A DNA stretch of 64,000 nt from Candidatus Gastranaerophilales bacterium (GCA_944324165.1 CALUVG010000002.1:1-64000), one strand, 5' to 3'; shown: positions 25,100-34,204, counted from the stretch's first letter. Numbers and translations are program-made. Notes: generated by a model not told the origin, from the letters alone.

Positions 25100-26195
25100 A
25101 CCTAATTTTATCGAACGTGATCCCGATGTTGTTACAAAAGAATGGATTGCCGCTTATGAAGAAAAGTCCGGCAAAGTTCTTCAGCCTGCACAAATTGAAC
25201 GCTTGATGATTGATGTCGGTGCATATCGTGAAACCGTTTTGAGAATGAAAATTCAGGAAACCGCAAAACAAAACCTTTTAAGTTATGCACCGTTAGAAAT
25301 TCTTGAGCATATCGGCGAACCGTTAGGTGTTAGTAAACTTCTTGCGAATTGCTCGCTTACTACCTTAAAGTTTTCTGTTGATGATGCATTGGATTTTGAT
25401 TTCAAGATTGATGCAGGGTGCGAAGTTGAGACTAAAGACGGCTTATTCATATTCCAAACAACGGAGGCTGTTACATTAAAAGCCGGAGAAACTTCTATTA
25501 CAGCAGAGGCAATATGTGAAACTCCCGGAAGTGCATCTAATAATTACACTCTCGGTTCAATAAATAACCTTATAACTCCATTAAGTTATATCTCAACCGT
25601 TGAAAATATAACCGTAACTTCAGGCGGTGCAGATGATGAAGATGCCGCAAGTTTAAGAGAAAGAATCCGGCAGGCACCGGAAAAATTTTCAAATGCCGGA
25701 AGTCGTGGAGCGTATCGTTATCATACATTATCTGCACATCAATCAATAACAGATGTTGCAATAAATTCTCCGAGTCCGGGTGTTGTGAATATTTATCCTT
25801 TAACTAAGGACGGAAACCCGACAGAAGAAATTTTAAAAATCGTTCAAACCTACTTGAGCGATGACAAAGTCCGCCCTTTGACAGATAAAGTTCAAGTTAT
25901 ATCACCGGAGAAAAAAGATTTTTCAATTAAAGCAACAATATTTCTGTACAAAGATGCTGACGAAATAAGCGTTATGACAACCATTGATGCAAAACTCAAT
26001 GAATACAAAATATCTCTTAGTGAAAAACTGGGGAAAAACGTTATAAAAACACAAATTATTGCAATATTAAACAGCGTTTACGGAGTGTTCAAGGTCGAAA
26101 TTCAGACACCTGAGGCAGATATGGAAATCTCGGAAAGCCAGTGGGCGAATTTGGTTGATTTTGAAATAGAAATGGGAGGATATGCTGATGAATAG
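25083..26195 (+). CDS. Baseplate J protein
   Basis: About 370 aa from the ATG at 25083 (GGAGG upstream). It shows the gpJ/Mu gp47 pattern: EKSGKVLQPAQIERLMID, ETVLRMKIQETAKQNLL, EVETKDGLFIFQT, then TSGGADDEDAASLRERIR and FSNAGSRGAYRYH. It joins the outer baseplate wedges. W, J and I overlap end to end, suggesting coupled translation. Confidence 0.92.
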   Translation: MTQLPEPNFIERDPDVVTKEWIAAYEEKSGKVLQPAQIERLMIDVGAYRETVLRMKIQETAKQNLLSYAPLEILEHIGEPLGVSKLLANCSLTTLKFSVDDALDFDFKIDAGCEVETKDGLFIFQTTEAVTLKAGETSITAEAICETPGSASNNYTLGSINNLITPLSYISTVENITVTSGGADDEDAASLRERIRQAPEKFSNAGSRGAYRYHTLSAHQSITDVAINSPSPGVVNIYPLTKDGNPTEEILKIVQTYLSDDKVRPLTDKVQVISPEKKDFSIKATIFLYKDADEISVMTTIDAKLNEYKISLSEKLGKNVIKTQIIAILNSVYGVFKVEIQTPEADMEISESQWANLVDFEIEMGGYADE

Positions 26196-26736
26196 TCTTG
26201 CACCTATTGATGATATAAATCTGAAAATATTTGATGAAATATGCGAGGAACGCTTTGCAGGGTTAGACTTGGAATGCATATTAGTATCAATTATTGATAA
26301 TGTGCCTGCGGATGCACTGCCACACTTGGCAGAACAATACCACATAACAGGTAATGAGGGGTGGCTGCAAGCACTAAACGAGCAGGAAAAACGTGAGTTA
26401 ATTAAATCTGCAATCAAAATGCATCGTTATAAAGGTACAAAATATGCCATTGAAGAAATATTTAAAACATTAAATATTGTCGGCAATGTTGAAGAATGGT
26501 TTAACTATGGCGGACAACCGTATTATTTCAAAGTTATTCTGCAAATTTTTAACCGTTCAATCAATGAAGAGACTGAAAAGAAACTTCGAGACCTCATAAA
26601 CGAGTATAAAAATGAGCGTTCCTGGCTTGAGGAAATTCAATTTTACCTTACAACAAATGCAAAAATGCACGCATATTCTGCCTGCATTACCCAAGAAACC
26701 ATCACTGTTAATTCTAAGGAGATTGTAAATGTCTGA
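26188..26736 (+). CDS. Tail protein I (gpI-like)
   Basis: About 182 aa from the ATG at 26188 (GGGAGG 8 bp upstream; an ATG six bases earlier is too close to it). The P2 I family pattern is visible: ALPHLAEQYHITGNEGW, KRELIKSAIKMHRYKGTKYA and VEEWFNYGGQPYYFKV. It belongs to the outer baseplate, where fibres attach. Confidence 0.9.
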   Translation: MNSLAPIDDINLKIFDEICEERFAGLDLECILVSIIDNVPADALPHLAEQYHITGNEGWLQALNEQEKRELIKSAIKMHRYKGTKYAIEEIFKTLNIVGNVEEWFNYGGQPYYFKVILQIFNRSINEETEKKLRDLINEYKNERSWLEEIQFYLTTNAKMHAYSACITQETITVNSKEIVNV

Positions 26737-28105
26737 GGAATTTTATTCACTTGTCACAGATTTTGGAGCCGCAAAACAATTACAATGTATCCAAGAGGGC
26801 TTGCCGTTTGAGGTTTATCAAATAGCACTCGGAGACGGCAACGGAAAATATTATGAGCCTACAACGGATCAAACAGAACTTGTAAACGAAGTCTGGCGTG
26901 GTCTTATTGATAAATGCGAATGGACAGATGACAGATTTTACTGCGTAACAAGTGTTCCTGCTGAAGTCGGAGGATTTGTTGTAAGAGAAGCCGGTGTTTT
27001 TGATAAAGATAACAATATGCTTGTTGTTTCTAAATTCCCCGAAACAACAAAACAAGCACCTGATAGCGGTACAGTTAAACAATTAACCATAAGAATAGAA
27101 CTTCAATTATCTAATAAGGAACTTGCGGAATTAGTTATAAACCCGAATATGTCCGTTGTAACCAAAGATGAATTGGATAGTATCACCGAAGATATTGAAG
27201 AAACTTATCAAAAAATTTCAGAAAAAGGACAGCCCAACGGTTATGCACCTGTTGGCGAAAACGGTTTAATCCCTCTTGAATTTATCCCCGAAATAAGCAC
27301 AAAGAGTATTTTAACACCGTTTTGCTTAAACTCATGCCGGCTTGATACAAAAGGAAATCCCGATTTATTGAGTGCTGAAACCGTTAAGGTCTTAAAATAT
27401 ACTTCAAGTATTTCCGGAGTTTTTTATACTGCACTCGAAACGGTTCTTGAAAAAGATACGGTTGTATATGCTGATTCAGAACTTACTGAAGAATTAAATA
27501 CCATTGTTGCTGTTGATACTTCAACAAAATATATTGCTTTTGGTGAAATTGAAACTTTAACGGAGTATGAGGATAATCCCCTGCATTATTCTGCATCAAC
27601 AACCGGCGAATTTTATGTCAAAGAAACTCTTGCTGTTGGTTCTGAATGTTATTCCGACCCCGAATATGCAAATCTAATCGGAGTTGTTACATACCTCAAT
27701 CTTACAAGAATCTGTATAAGTGATGATGAAACTTATACTGACGATGGTGAAATAACAACACATATTTATATAACGGCTCATGCACCGTTTACTTATACAA
27801 CAGCATCAAGCCAAACCCACAATGTGGAAGAAGATTTAGTTTTGGATGTTGTGGATTTATGTCCGTCAACAGCTACAACACAGAATTTTAATTTATTCGT
27901 CAACTGCGAAAATGATGAATATTCGTTGACTGCACTTTCCAATCAAATATTTACGCAAATGCTTGAGCCGGAAGATTTTAGTGCAAATGATGTTTGGTTC
28001 AAAATTCTTGAACCGCTTGCAAGTTACATCTATCTGCTGAATATATGGCAGGAAACAAATATGGTTCCTGTCGGTGTATTTTCGCTTGAGGGCGGAGAAA
28101 CATAG
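26729..28105 (+). CDS. Tail fibre protein (gpH N-terminal type)
   Basis: A 458-aa protein. The first ~150 residues are the P2 H-like fibre N-terminal domain (EFYSLVTDFGAAKQLQCIQ, YQIALGDGNGKYYEPT, VPAEVGGFVVREAGVFD), which anchors to the baseplate. A PVGENGLIPLEFIPE linker follows at about 175-190. The remaining distal part is beta-rich and unrelated to known fibres by eye; it would contact the host surface. The five collar-domain genes downstream probably provide tip proteins. Confidence 0.85.
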   Translation: MSEEFYSLVTDFGAAKQLQCIQEGLPFEVYQIALGDGNGKYYEPTTDQTELVNEVWRGLIDKCEWTDDRFYCVTSVPAEVGGFVVREAGVFDKDNNMLVVSKFPETTKQAPDSGTVKQLTIRIELQLSNKELAELVINPNMSVVTKDELDSITEDIEETYQKISEKGQPNGYAPVGENGLIPLEFIPEISTKSILTPFCLNSCRLDTKGNPDLLSAETVKVLKYTSSISGVFYTALETVLEKDTVVYADSELTEELNTIVAVDTSTKYIAFGEIETLTEYEDNPLHYSASTTGEFYVKETLAVGSECYSDPEYANLIGVVTYLNLTRICISDDETYTDDGEITTHIYITAHAPFTYTTASSQTHNVEEDLVLDVVDLCPSTATTQNFNLFVNCENDEYSLTALSNQIFTQMLEPEDFSANDVWFKILEPLASYIYLLNIWQETNMVPVGVFSLEGGET

Positions 28106-28116
28106 GAAGGAATATT

Positions 28117-28683
28117 ATGGAGACAAAGTATTATTACAGTTACAACACAGAGGAGAATGCTTTTTTAGGTAAGTTCCCTGCAATAAAAAATCCGAGAAGA
28201 CAAACAGAATATCTGCTGCCTGCGATGGCAACATTCAAAGCTCCGCCAGAAACACAAGAAAAAGAAGCCGCAATTTGGAATGGTGAGGATTGGGTTATTG
28301 AACCGGATTTTCGAGGAGAGCAGCAGGTTAATCTTGAAACCTACGAAGTAACAACCGTTGAATATGTCGGAAAAATCAAAGACGGATTCCAGTCCGTAAC
28401 CTCTGAAGTTGCTGAAGATATTCAAACAAACCCTGATAAATACAAGGTTGTAAACGGTATTCTTACGGATATTTCAAATACCGATGAATACAAAGAGTTT
28501 TTGCATCAACAGGAAGTTCAAATCCGTAAATCTGAAATTGAACGGCAGCTTTTGGAACTCGATACAAAAAGAGTTCGTGCTATGTGTGAGCCGTCAATCA
28601 AAGATGAATCAACAGGCGAAACGTGGCTTGATTACTACAATGCACAGGTCGCCCAATTAAGAGAAGAATTAAACTCTTTATAA
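28117..28683 (+). CDS. Tail-fibre-associated protein (assembly/chaperone-like)
   Basis: A 188-aa protein. The N-terminus (YYYSYNTEENAFLGKFPAI, then WNGEDWVIEPDFRG) resembles fibre-associated and tail-fibre assembly proteins that carry a W-x-G-x-x-W motif. The C-terminal ~60 residues form a helical coiled coil (QQEVQIRKSEIERQLLELD ... QVAQLREELNSL). Located between the fibre gene and the collar-protein array, it is likely a fibre chaperone or adaptor. Confidence 0.55.
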   Translation: METKYYYSYNTEENAFLGKFPAIKNPRRQTEYLLPAMATFKAPPETQEKEAAIWNGEDWVIEPDFRGEQQVNLETYEVTTVEYVGKIKDGFQSVTSEVAEDIQTNPDKYKVVNGILTDISNTDEYKEFLHQQEVQIRKSEIERQLLELDTKRVRAMCEPSIKDESTGETWLDYYNAQVAQLREELNSL

Positions 28684-28693
28684 GGAAGAATTA

Positions 28694-29215
28694 TTGAAAA
28701 TTAACGCTTTAAAGTGTCCTTTGGTTAATCAAAACGGATACCATAAAAATATCCTTACCAAAGAACGAATCGGAACACTATTTATTTATCCCATAGATTT
28801 TACCCCTGATGACTGCTTGGCATGTGATGGTTATTTATTGAACATTATCGACTATGAAGATTTGTACAAAGTAATCGGCACGAAGTTTAATAAATCAGGA
28901 GATACCGCAGGCAAATTCAGGATTCCTGATTACAATGTAACCGGAAGATTTCTGCAACCTGGAGCAAATGTCGGAAGTCAGATAGCCGCAGGTTTGCCTA
29001 ATATTACAGGTTGGCTTTCAGATATAAATGCCGGGAATGTTCATTGTGGAGGGGCTTTTTATAACGCTTCTAGTTGCACTCATAAAATGAATAATACAAA
29101 TGCTGTTTCAGGTGGTTGGGGATTTGATGCAGGGTTTAGTAACTCAATATACGGTAAAAGTAATACCGTTCAACCTCCTGCTCAAATCGTTCATATTTGC
29201 ATCAAATATAAGTAA
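28694..29215 (+). CDS. Tail collar domain protein, copy 1
   Basis: A 173-aa protein that starts at TTG 28694 (AAGGAAGAA upstream), supported by the alignment of its MKINALKCP with the starts of its four paralogues. The conserved part is the phage tail collar domain (DFTPDDCLACDGYLL, FRIPDYNVTGRFLQPGANVG); the C-terminal third, IYGKSNTVQPPAQIVHICIKYK-like, is also conserved. Between them is a variable loop (about 110-150, WLSDINAGN...), the probable receptor-contact region. Confidence 0.85.
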   Translation: MKINALKCPLVNQNGYHKNILTKERIGTLFIYPIDFTPDDCLACDGYLLNIIDYEDLYKVIGTKFNKSGDTAGKFRIPDYNVTGRFLQPGANVGSQIAAGLPNITGWLSDINAGNVHCGGAFYNASSCTHKMNNTNAVSGGWGFDAGFSNSIYGKSNTVQPPAQIVHICIKYK

Positions 29216-29221
29216 TAAATA

Positions 29222-29740
29222 ATGGAAATACTCAGCCTTTTAACAAATGAAATAAACCAAAACGGTTATAATTTCAATCTTTTAACTAAAAATAAAATCG
29301 GATTTTTATACATCGCTCCTGTAAACGTAGTACCTGAAGATTGTCTGGCATGTGATGGGTATATCTTGAAAATTGCTGATTACAGAAAACTGCACGCAGT
29401 AATTGGAACAACATTTAATACTGGCTCGGAAGCTTCAGATGAATTTAGAATCCCAGACTATAACATCACCGGAAGATTTTTACAGCCGGGGGCAAACGTA
29501 GGAACTCAAATAGCAGCAGGCTTGCCTAATATTACTGGAGGAAACACCGTTGTAAGCCCATATAATTCAACTCCTTATGGTGCTTTTGCAACTACCTCAG
29601 GAAGTCAAAATATCCATGGTGGCGGCGAATGGTATAGTGTATCCAATTTTAATGCTTCTCGTTCAAGTTCTATATACGGTAAAAGTTCTACGGTTCAACC
29701 TCCATCACAAATAGTTCACGTCTGCATTAAATATAAATAA
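29222..29740 (+). CDS. Tail collar domain protein, copy 2
   Basis: A 172-aa paralogue starting 6 bp after copy 1. Same FRIPDYNITGRFLQPGANVG core and IYGKSSTVQPPSQIVHVC end. The variable insert reads GGNTVVSPYNSTPYGAFATT and is glycine/serine/asparagine rich. No clear RBS precedes the ATG, so translation probably depends on coupling with copy 1. Confidence 0.85.
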   Translation: MEILSLLTNEINQNGYNFNLLTKNKIGFLYIAPVNVVPEDCLACDGYILKIADYRKLHAVIGTTFNTGSEASDEFRIPDYNITGRFLQPGANVGTQIAAGLPNITGGNTVVSPYNSTPYGAFATTSGSQNIHGGGEWYSVSNFNASRSSSIYGKSSTVQPPSQIVHVCIKYK

Positions 29741-29745
29741 AAACA

Positions 29746-30282
29746 ATGAAAATACTTAATTTAACAACAAATGAAGTCAACCAAAACGGCTACAATTTCA
29801 ATATCTTTACAAGGAATAAAATTGGCTTTTTATATATCGCCCCTGTCAATATAGTTCCAGATGATTGTCTGGCTTGTGATGGATATGTTCTAAAAATTGC
29901 TGATTACAAAAAACTTCATGCTGCAATTGGAACAAAATTTAATACCGGCTCGGAATCTTCAGATGAATTTAGGATCCCGGACTATAACGTAACCGGAAGA
30001 TTTTTGCAACCAGGAGCAAATGTTGGAGTCCAAATTGCAGCAGGACTGCCCAATATTACTGGCGGTTGGAATAATGTCGGGGTTGAACCCGGGTACAATT
30101 CAGCTTCCGGAGCATTCTATCAAAATAATATAGGCGGAACTTTCTTTTATCACGCATCCGGACGTGGGGGAAGTGTTGGAGGATTTTACTTTAATGCTTC
30201 TCGCTCAAGTGCTGTTTATGGCAAAAGTTCAACCGTTCAGCCCTCATCACAAATCGTTCACATCTGCATCAAATACAAATAA
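29746..30282 (+). CDS. Tail collar domain protein, copy 3
   Basis: A 178-aa paralogue, the longest of the five, closest to copy 2 in its first 60 residues (NEVNQNGYNFN, IGFLYIAPVN). The variable insert (about 105-150) is extended by glycine-rich sequence (GFYFNASRSS shared in part with copy 2), which suggests recent duplication followed by change confined to the insert. Confidence 0.85.
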   Translation: MKILNLTTNEVNQNGYNFNIFTRNKIGFLYIAPVNIVPDDCLACDGYVLKIADYKKLHAAIGTKFNTGSESSDEFRIPDYNVTGRFLQPGANVGVQIAAGLPNITGGWNNVGVEPGYNSASGAFYQNNIGGTFFYHASGRGGSVGGFYFNASRSSAVYGKSSTVQPSSQIVHICIKYK

Positions 30283-30284
30283 AT

Positions 30285-30785
30285 ATGAAAATCTCTAATT
30301 TAACAACAAACCAGTTAAACCAAAATGGTTATAACAAAAATTCTCAAACACGAGATAAAATCGGTGCTTTATATACATTTCCCATCGATTACACTCCGCA
30401 TGATTGCCTCTCCTGCGAGGGATTTGTCTTAAAAATAGTCGATTATAAAGTCCTTTATTCAATCATTGGCAAAAAATTTAATAAAGGCACTGAAGCTTCC
30501 GATGAATTCAGAATACCGGATTACAACATTACAAAACGATTTCTGCAACCCGGGACGGCGGTCGGAACACTTATTGAGGCAGGACTTCCAACTCACACTC
30601 ATACAATCACAATGAACAGAACGGATAAATCCGGCAATGATACTGATTGCGTTTGGTCTTACGGAGAAAATAGAAACGGAGCGGCTAAAGTTACATCGTC
30701 CGCACCATCAAACGCAATTTATGGAAAGTCATCAACCGTTCAACCACCTTCACAAGTCGTTCATATCTGCATCAAATACAAATAG
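30285..30785 (+). CDS. Tail collar domain protein, copy 4
   Basis: A 166-aa paralogue. It differs from copies 1-3 after the core: the insert carries the THTHTITMNRTDKSGNDTD motif, where the HTH-type histidine pair is typical of collar/fibre tips and can bind metal ions, and ITKRFLQPGTAVG replaces ITGRFLQPGANVG. It begins 2 bp after copy 3. Confidence 0.85.
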   Translation: MKISNLTTNQLNQNGYNKNSQTRDKIGALYTFPIDYTPHDCLSCEGFVLKIVDYKVLYSIIGKKFNKGTEASDEFRIPDYNITKRFLQPGTAVGTLIEAGLPTHTHTITMNRTDKSGNDTDCVWSYGENRNGAAKVTSSAPSNAIYGKSSTVQPPSQVVHICIKYK

Positions 30786-30792
30786 GTAAAAG

Positions 30793-31293
30793 ATGAAATT
30801 AGTTTCTTTAAAAACCAACCCCTTAAATCAAAATAATTACAACAGAAATGCTCTCACCCCTGAATTCATAGGTTCGCTTGTTATTTATCCGGTAGATATT
30901 ACCCCCGAAAAATGTCTTCCCTGCGATGGCTACAAATTAAAAAAGGCTGATTATGCTCAACTTTATGCAGTCATTGGCAATAAATATAATGATGGAAGTG
31001 AGGCTTCAGATGAATTCAGAATTCCAGATTACAACGTAACAGGAAGATTTTTGCAACCCGGTGCAAAGGTTGGAACTCAAATTGCCGCAGGAATCCCGGA
31101 TCATACACATACAGTAGTTGCTCTTTATTGGGATTCTAACGGTATTGTTGAAGAGGGACGTGGAAATCCTGATTTCGGACATCAAAAAACACTTACAACA
31201 AGTAAAGCCTCAGCAAACAATTCCATTTACGGCAAATCAAAAACCGTTCAGCCACCTTCACAAATTGTTCATATTTGCATTCGTTACAAATAA
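30793..31293 (+). CDS. Tail collar domain protein, copy 5
   Basis: A 166-aa paralogue similar to copy 4 in having a DHTHTVVALYWDSNG insert, but with its own N-terminal half (LVIYPVDITPEKCLPCDGY). It ends the array and is followed after 9 bp by the endolysin gene. AGGTAAAAG precedes the ATG. Confidence 0.85.
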   Translation: MKLVSLKTNPLNQNNYNRNALTPEFIGSLVIYPVDITPEKCLPCDGYKLKKADYAQLYAVIGNKYNDGSEASDEFRIPDYNVTGRFLQPGAKVGTQIAAGIPDHTHTVVALYWDSNGIVEEGRGNPDFGHQKTLTTSKASANNSIYGKSKTVQPPSQIVHICIRYK

Positions 31294-31302
31294 GGAGTTT
31301 TT

Positions 31303-31860
31303 ATGACATCATTAACAAAAATTTGCCTGCACTGGACGGCAGGTTCAAACTCACCATGTGCCGAAGATTTGGCGGCATACCATTATTGCGTGGATAAATA
31401 CGGCAGAATCTATGCAGGGAAACATAAACCTGAAGATAACCTGAACTGCTATGATGGTAATTATGCAATGCACTGCGGTGGCGGAAATACTGGTTGCATC
31501 GGATTATCTGTCTGCGGAATGGCTGGTTTTACGACAGATAAAAAGCAGACAAAATATCCGCTTACTCAAAAACAGGTCGAATCTTTGAGCTGCCTTGCAG
31601 GGTATTTATCCGTAAAATACGGAATTTTAATTACTGAAAAATCAGTATTTACGCATTATGAGTTCGACCAAAGACGAGCCAAAACCAAACGTGAAGGCAA
31701 GATAGATATTACTTATCTTCACTACTTGCCGCATTTATCCCCGAATAGTGTCGGGGAATACCTCAGACAAAAAATATCTTGGTACAGAACCAAGATAAAA
31801 GCCAACAAATACAAGTTTATTAAGAAAGGAGACTACTATGAGTTTATTCTCGTGGCTTAA
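31303..31860 (+). CDS. Endolysin: N-acetylmuramoyl-L-alanine amidase (Amidase_2)
   Basis: A 185-aa amidase_2/PGRP-type protein. Zinc-ligand positions visible are H10 (in CLHWTAG) and H118 (in FTHYEF); YHYCVDKYGRIYAG and CIGLSVCGM are family blocks. It should cleave the peptide-glycan bond of peptidoglycan during lysis. No signal peptide, so it needs a holin. The last ~25 residues (YKFIKKGDYYEFILVA) overlap the next gene by 23 bp. Confidence 0.85.
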   Translation: MTSLTKICLHWTAGSNSPCAEDLAAYHYCVDKYGRIYAGKHKPEDNLNCYDGNYAMHCGGGNTGCIGLSVCGMAGFTTDKKQTKYPLTQKQVESLSCLAGYLSVKYGILITEKSVFTHYEFDQRRAKTKREGKIDITYLHYLPHLSPNSVGEYLRQKISWYRTKIKANKYKFIKKGDYYEFILVA

Positions 31861-32128
31861 AGACTGGAAAGTCTTGAATGAACTGTGGGATGCCACTGAA
31901 CCTTTTGTAATTAACCTTGCAGAAAAAAATGTTCCCAAGTATATTACAAAACTCTATGAAAATCTCGCAAAAGCAACACAGCCGGCTCTTGACAGTTTGA
32001 AAAAACTGAAAGAAAAGATTAAAACTTCTCCGAATGCTCTGGACGATTATTGTTTTAATCAGGGTGTGAACGCTATTGAAACATTTGCCAATCACCTCTT
32101 GACCGTAGTTGCGGATTTGAGGAAATAA
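31838..32128 (+). CDS. Small phage protein after the endolysin
   Basis: A 96-aa protein of unknown function, mostly amphipathic helix (SLFSWLKDWKVLNELWDATE, KATQPALDSLKKLKEKIK). The strong GAAAGGAG RBS is inside the amidase gene. There is no clear transmembrane segment, so holin is not well supported; context (lysis cassette) is the only clue. Confidence 0.6.
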   Translation: MSLFSWLKDWKVLNELWDATEPFVINLAEKNVPKYITKLYENLAKATQPALDSLKKLKEKIKTSPNALDDYCFNQGVNAIETFANHLLTVVADLRK

Positions 32129-32132
32129 GCAG

Positions 32133-32375
32133 ATGTGGTTTTCTGCAATGATTAAATCTTTATGTGACTGTATCTCGCAAATTGCGAGGTACGGTCAGAC
32201 AAAGATTGAAAATCAAGAGGCTTCCTCAATTATTCAGGACAAGGAAGATTTGGAAAAAGCCGGCAATTATGCAGAGCAGATTATTGAAATTGCTCAGAAG
32301 TATAAATCTTCAATGTCTAAAAAGGATCAGCGAAAACTGAAATCGTTAATAAAAAAATTTAATAAGGTGGATTAA
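32133..32375 (+). CDS. Small phage protein, helical
   Basis: An 80-aa helical protein (SAMIKSLCDCISQIARYG, then a charged EDLEKAGNYAEQIIEIAQKY). Begins 4 bp after the preceding stop and ends 2 bp before the DUF4417 gene, so it is part of one operon. No recognised family; spanin- or holin-partner roles are possible from position only. Confidence 0.55.
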   Translation: MWFSAMIKSLCDCISQIARYGQTKIENQEASSIIQDKEDLEKAGNYAEQIIEIAQKYKSSMSKKDQRKLKSLIKKFNKVD

Positions 32376-32377
32376 TT

Positions 32378-33001
32378 ATGTCTTGGAGAGATTTATTAAA
32401 CGTACAAAATGTTGAAAAAGGTTTCTTTGCCTCCTCCAATTCCTATGGCATACCCGATATTATTCCGGATGAGTTTGATGTAAAAGAGCTCATCCCTTAT
32501 CGGGTAGATTCTAACAGAAACGGAACGGCACATTTTTTCTTAGATGATTACAGGTTTGAGAGATGTTGGAAAAATGCCGACTCTCAAATAGAAGAGTTGA
32601 AAAAATATGCAGGGGTGTTGTCTCCTGATTTTTCAATGTACACAAATTACCCTGAAGCGTTCCAAATTTGGCAGGTTTACAGAAACCGCTGGTGTGCTGC
32701 TTATTGGCAAAGTAAAGGAATAAAAGTTATTCCGACAATCAGTTGGTCTGATGAATCCAGTTATAAATATGCATTCCTGGGTATTCCTAAAAATTCTGTT
32801 GTTGCAATAGGTACGGTTGGAGTTGTTAATGACAAAAACGCTGAAAGACTCTTTATGCAGGGCTTTAAAGAAATGTTAAAACAACTTGAACCCAAGCGTA
32901 TTTTGATTTATGGAAACAGACTGACCGAACTTGAGGGATACAAAAATCTTCAATGGTTCGAACCTTACACAAACAAATGGAATAAAAAGAAAGGCAGGTA
33001 A
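32378..33001 (+). CDS. DUF4417 family protein
   Basis: A 207-aa protein matching the DUF4417 pattern found in phages and mobile elements: GIPDIIPDEFDVKELIPY, AHFFLDDYRFERCW, GVLSPDFSMYTNYPEAFQ, RNRWCAAYWQSKGIKVIPTI, and a C-terminal RILIYGNRL. The family's biochemical role is not established. Often next to MGGRGS-type genes, as it is here. Confidence 0.8.
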   Translation: MSWRDLLNVQNVEKGFFASSNSYGIPDIIPDEFDVKELIPYRVDSNRNGTAHFFLDDYRFERCWKNADSQIEELKKYAGVLSPDFSMYTNYPEAFQIWQVYRNRWCAAYWQSKGIKVIPTISWSDESSYKYAFLGIPKNSVVAIGTVGVVNDKNAERLFMQGFKEMLKQLEPKRILIYGNRLTELEGYKNLQWFEPYTNKWNKKKGR

Positions 33002-33003
33002 AA

Positions 33004-33645
33004 ATGGGCGGTCGAGGATCCGGAGGAAGTAAAAATGGCGGCGGTGCTGCCTCAAAAAATATCGGAGAAGGTATAACAGACAAAGACGAGCTTATTAGAT
33101 TGTATAACAGTATTTCAGGAAATCCAGCTTATACAACTGAAGAAAGAGTACGAGCCATGGAGTCTATCAAAAAAAGAATTGATGAACTTGATGCTAAAAA
33201 AGCCGCAGATTTAAAACAAAAACGTCTTGATGCTTTAGCCAAGGCTCGTGCTAAACGTGCGGAAAACCTCAAAAACGGTGTTAAAACAGAAAAGAAACCT
33301 CGAGCTAAAAAGGCAAAAATGTCTATGGACAGCACAGTTTCTAACTTGAAAGATGAATTAATAAATAAAGTTTCAACTGATGGATACATTCGCCGAAGTG
33401 ACTTTAGAGTTGAAGATTATGGAGATTTCATAAATGTTTCAGTTCGAAGTCTTGGTAAATGGAAAAATCCTTCTGATGCAAGAGACGAGGAAGATTATGA
33501 TTGGCAAGTCCTGCATAAATCAAGTCGTTCTCAAATTGATAAAGTAGTTAAACGAATATCCAGACAATCCGGCAGAAAACTTTCTTGGTCGCAAGAAGAA
33601 AAAAATTGGATTGGTGTAGATATTCCAAAAATGAAAGGAGATTAA
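33004..33645 (+). CDS. MGGRGS-type phage protein, copy 1
   Basis: A 213-aa protein with a glycine-rich N-terminus (MGGRGSGGSKNGGGAASK), a lysine/alanine-rich helical middle (about 60-100, AKKAADLKQKRLDALAKARA) and a C-terminal folded part from about 115 (FRVEDYGDFINVSVRSLGKW). It and the next gene share only the N-terminal tag. Such tags recur in phage accessory proteins; function unknown. Immediately follows DUF4417. Confidence 0.6.
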   Translation: MGGRGSGGSKNGGGAASKNIGEGITDKDELIRLYNSISGNPAYTTEERVRAMESIKKRIDELDAKKAADLKQKRLDALAKARAKRAENLKNGVKTEKKPRAKKAKMSMDSTVSNLKDELINKVSTDGYIRRSDFRVEDYGDFINVSVRSLGKWKNPSDARDEEDYDWQVLHKSSRSQIDKVVKRISRQSGRKLSWSQEEKNWIGVDIPKMKGD

Positions 33646-33648
33646 TAT

Positions 33649-34203
33649 ATGGGAGGACGTGGTTCAGGCGGAAGTCGTGGCGGTGGTGGAGCAAGCAAAT
33701 CTATTGATGCCAAAACCGAAAATAAATTGAACTCATTGTTAAATAAATCATATAAATATGATGACGAGGCTTATGAATTTTCAAGAAGAGCTGCTACTGA
33801 AAGAGCTATGGCAAAAAGGTATAAACAACTCGGCAAAAAACAATTAGCAAAAGATTATACTCAATATGCAAAAGAGGCTCAAGCAAGAGCGGATAAAGCA
33901 AAAGTTCGGGCTAAACAATATCTAGATGAGGCTTCCAAACTTACAAGCAAAAAAATTCGAGATATTCCGAGAACTTATCAATATAAGGGCGAAAAGGGTG
34001 TAAGGACTGTGTATAAAAGCCCTCAGAATGCTAGAAAAGCTTACGAACAATCAAGACAAAATTTAGTCAGCACTGCATACCGAGACCATCCAACCATTGT
34101 AGAATCACCAAAAGGCGGATATAGCGTAATGCCCCATGGGATAGCAAAATTAAACAAATTAAAAGAAATAAGTCCATATAGTATTGATATGGGGAATTCT
34201 TAA
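33649..34203 (+). CDS. MGGRGS-type phage protein, copy 2
   Basis: A 184-aa protein with the tag MGGRGSGGSRGGGGASK, then a strongly basic, Ala/Lys/Arg-rich helical region (EFSRRAATERAMAKRYKQLG and AKEAQARADKAKVRAKQY), which could bind nucleic acid. It starts 3 bp after copy 1 with GGAG inside that gene's end. The first leader repeat begins 1 bp after its stop. Confidence 0.6.
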   Translation: MGGRGSGGSRGGGGASKSIDAKTENKLNSLLNKSYKYDDEAYEFSRRAATERAMAKRYKQLGKKQLAKDYTQYAKEAQARADKAKVRAKQYLDEASKLTSKKIRDIPRTYQYKGEKGVRTVYKSPQNARKAYEQSRQNLVSTAYRDHPTIVESPKGGYSVMPHGIAKLNKLKEISPYSIDMGNS

Positions 34204-34204
34204 T

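Noticed and set aside
28694-31293. Diversity-generating retroelement acting on the collar genes.
   Set aside because: No reverse transcriptase or template repeat is present in the window.
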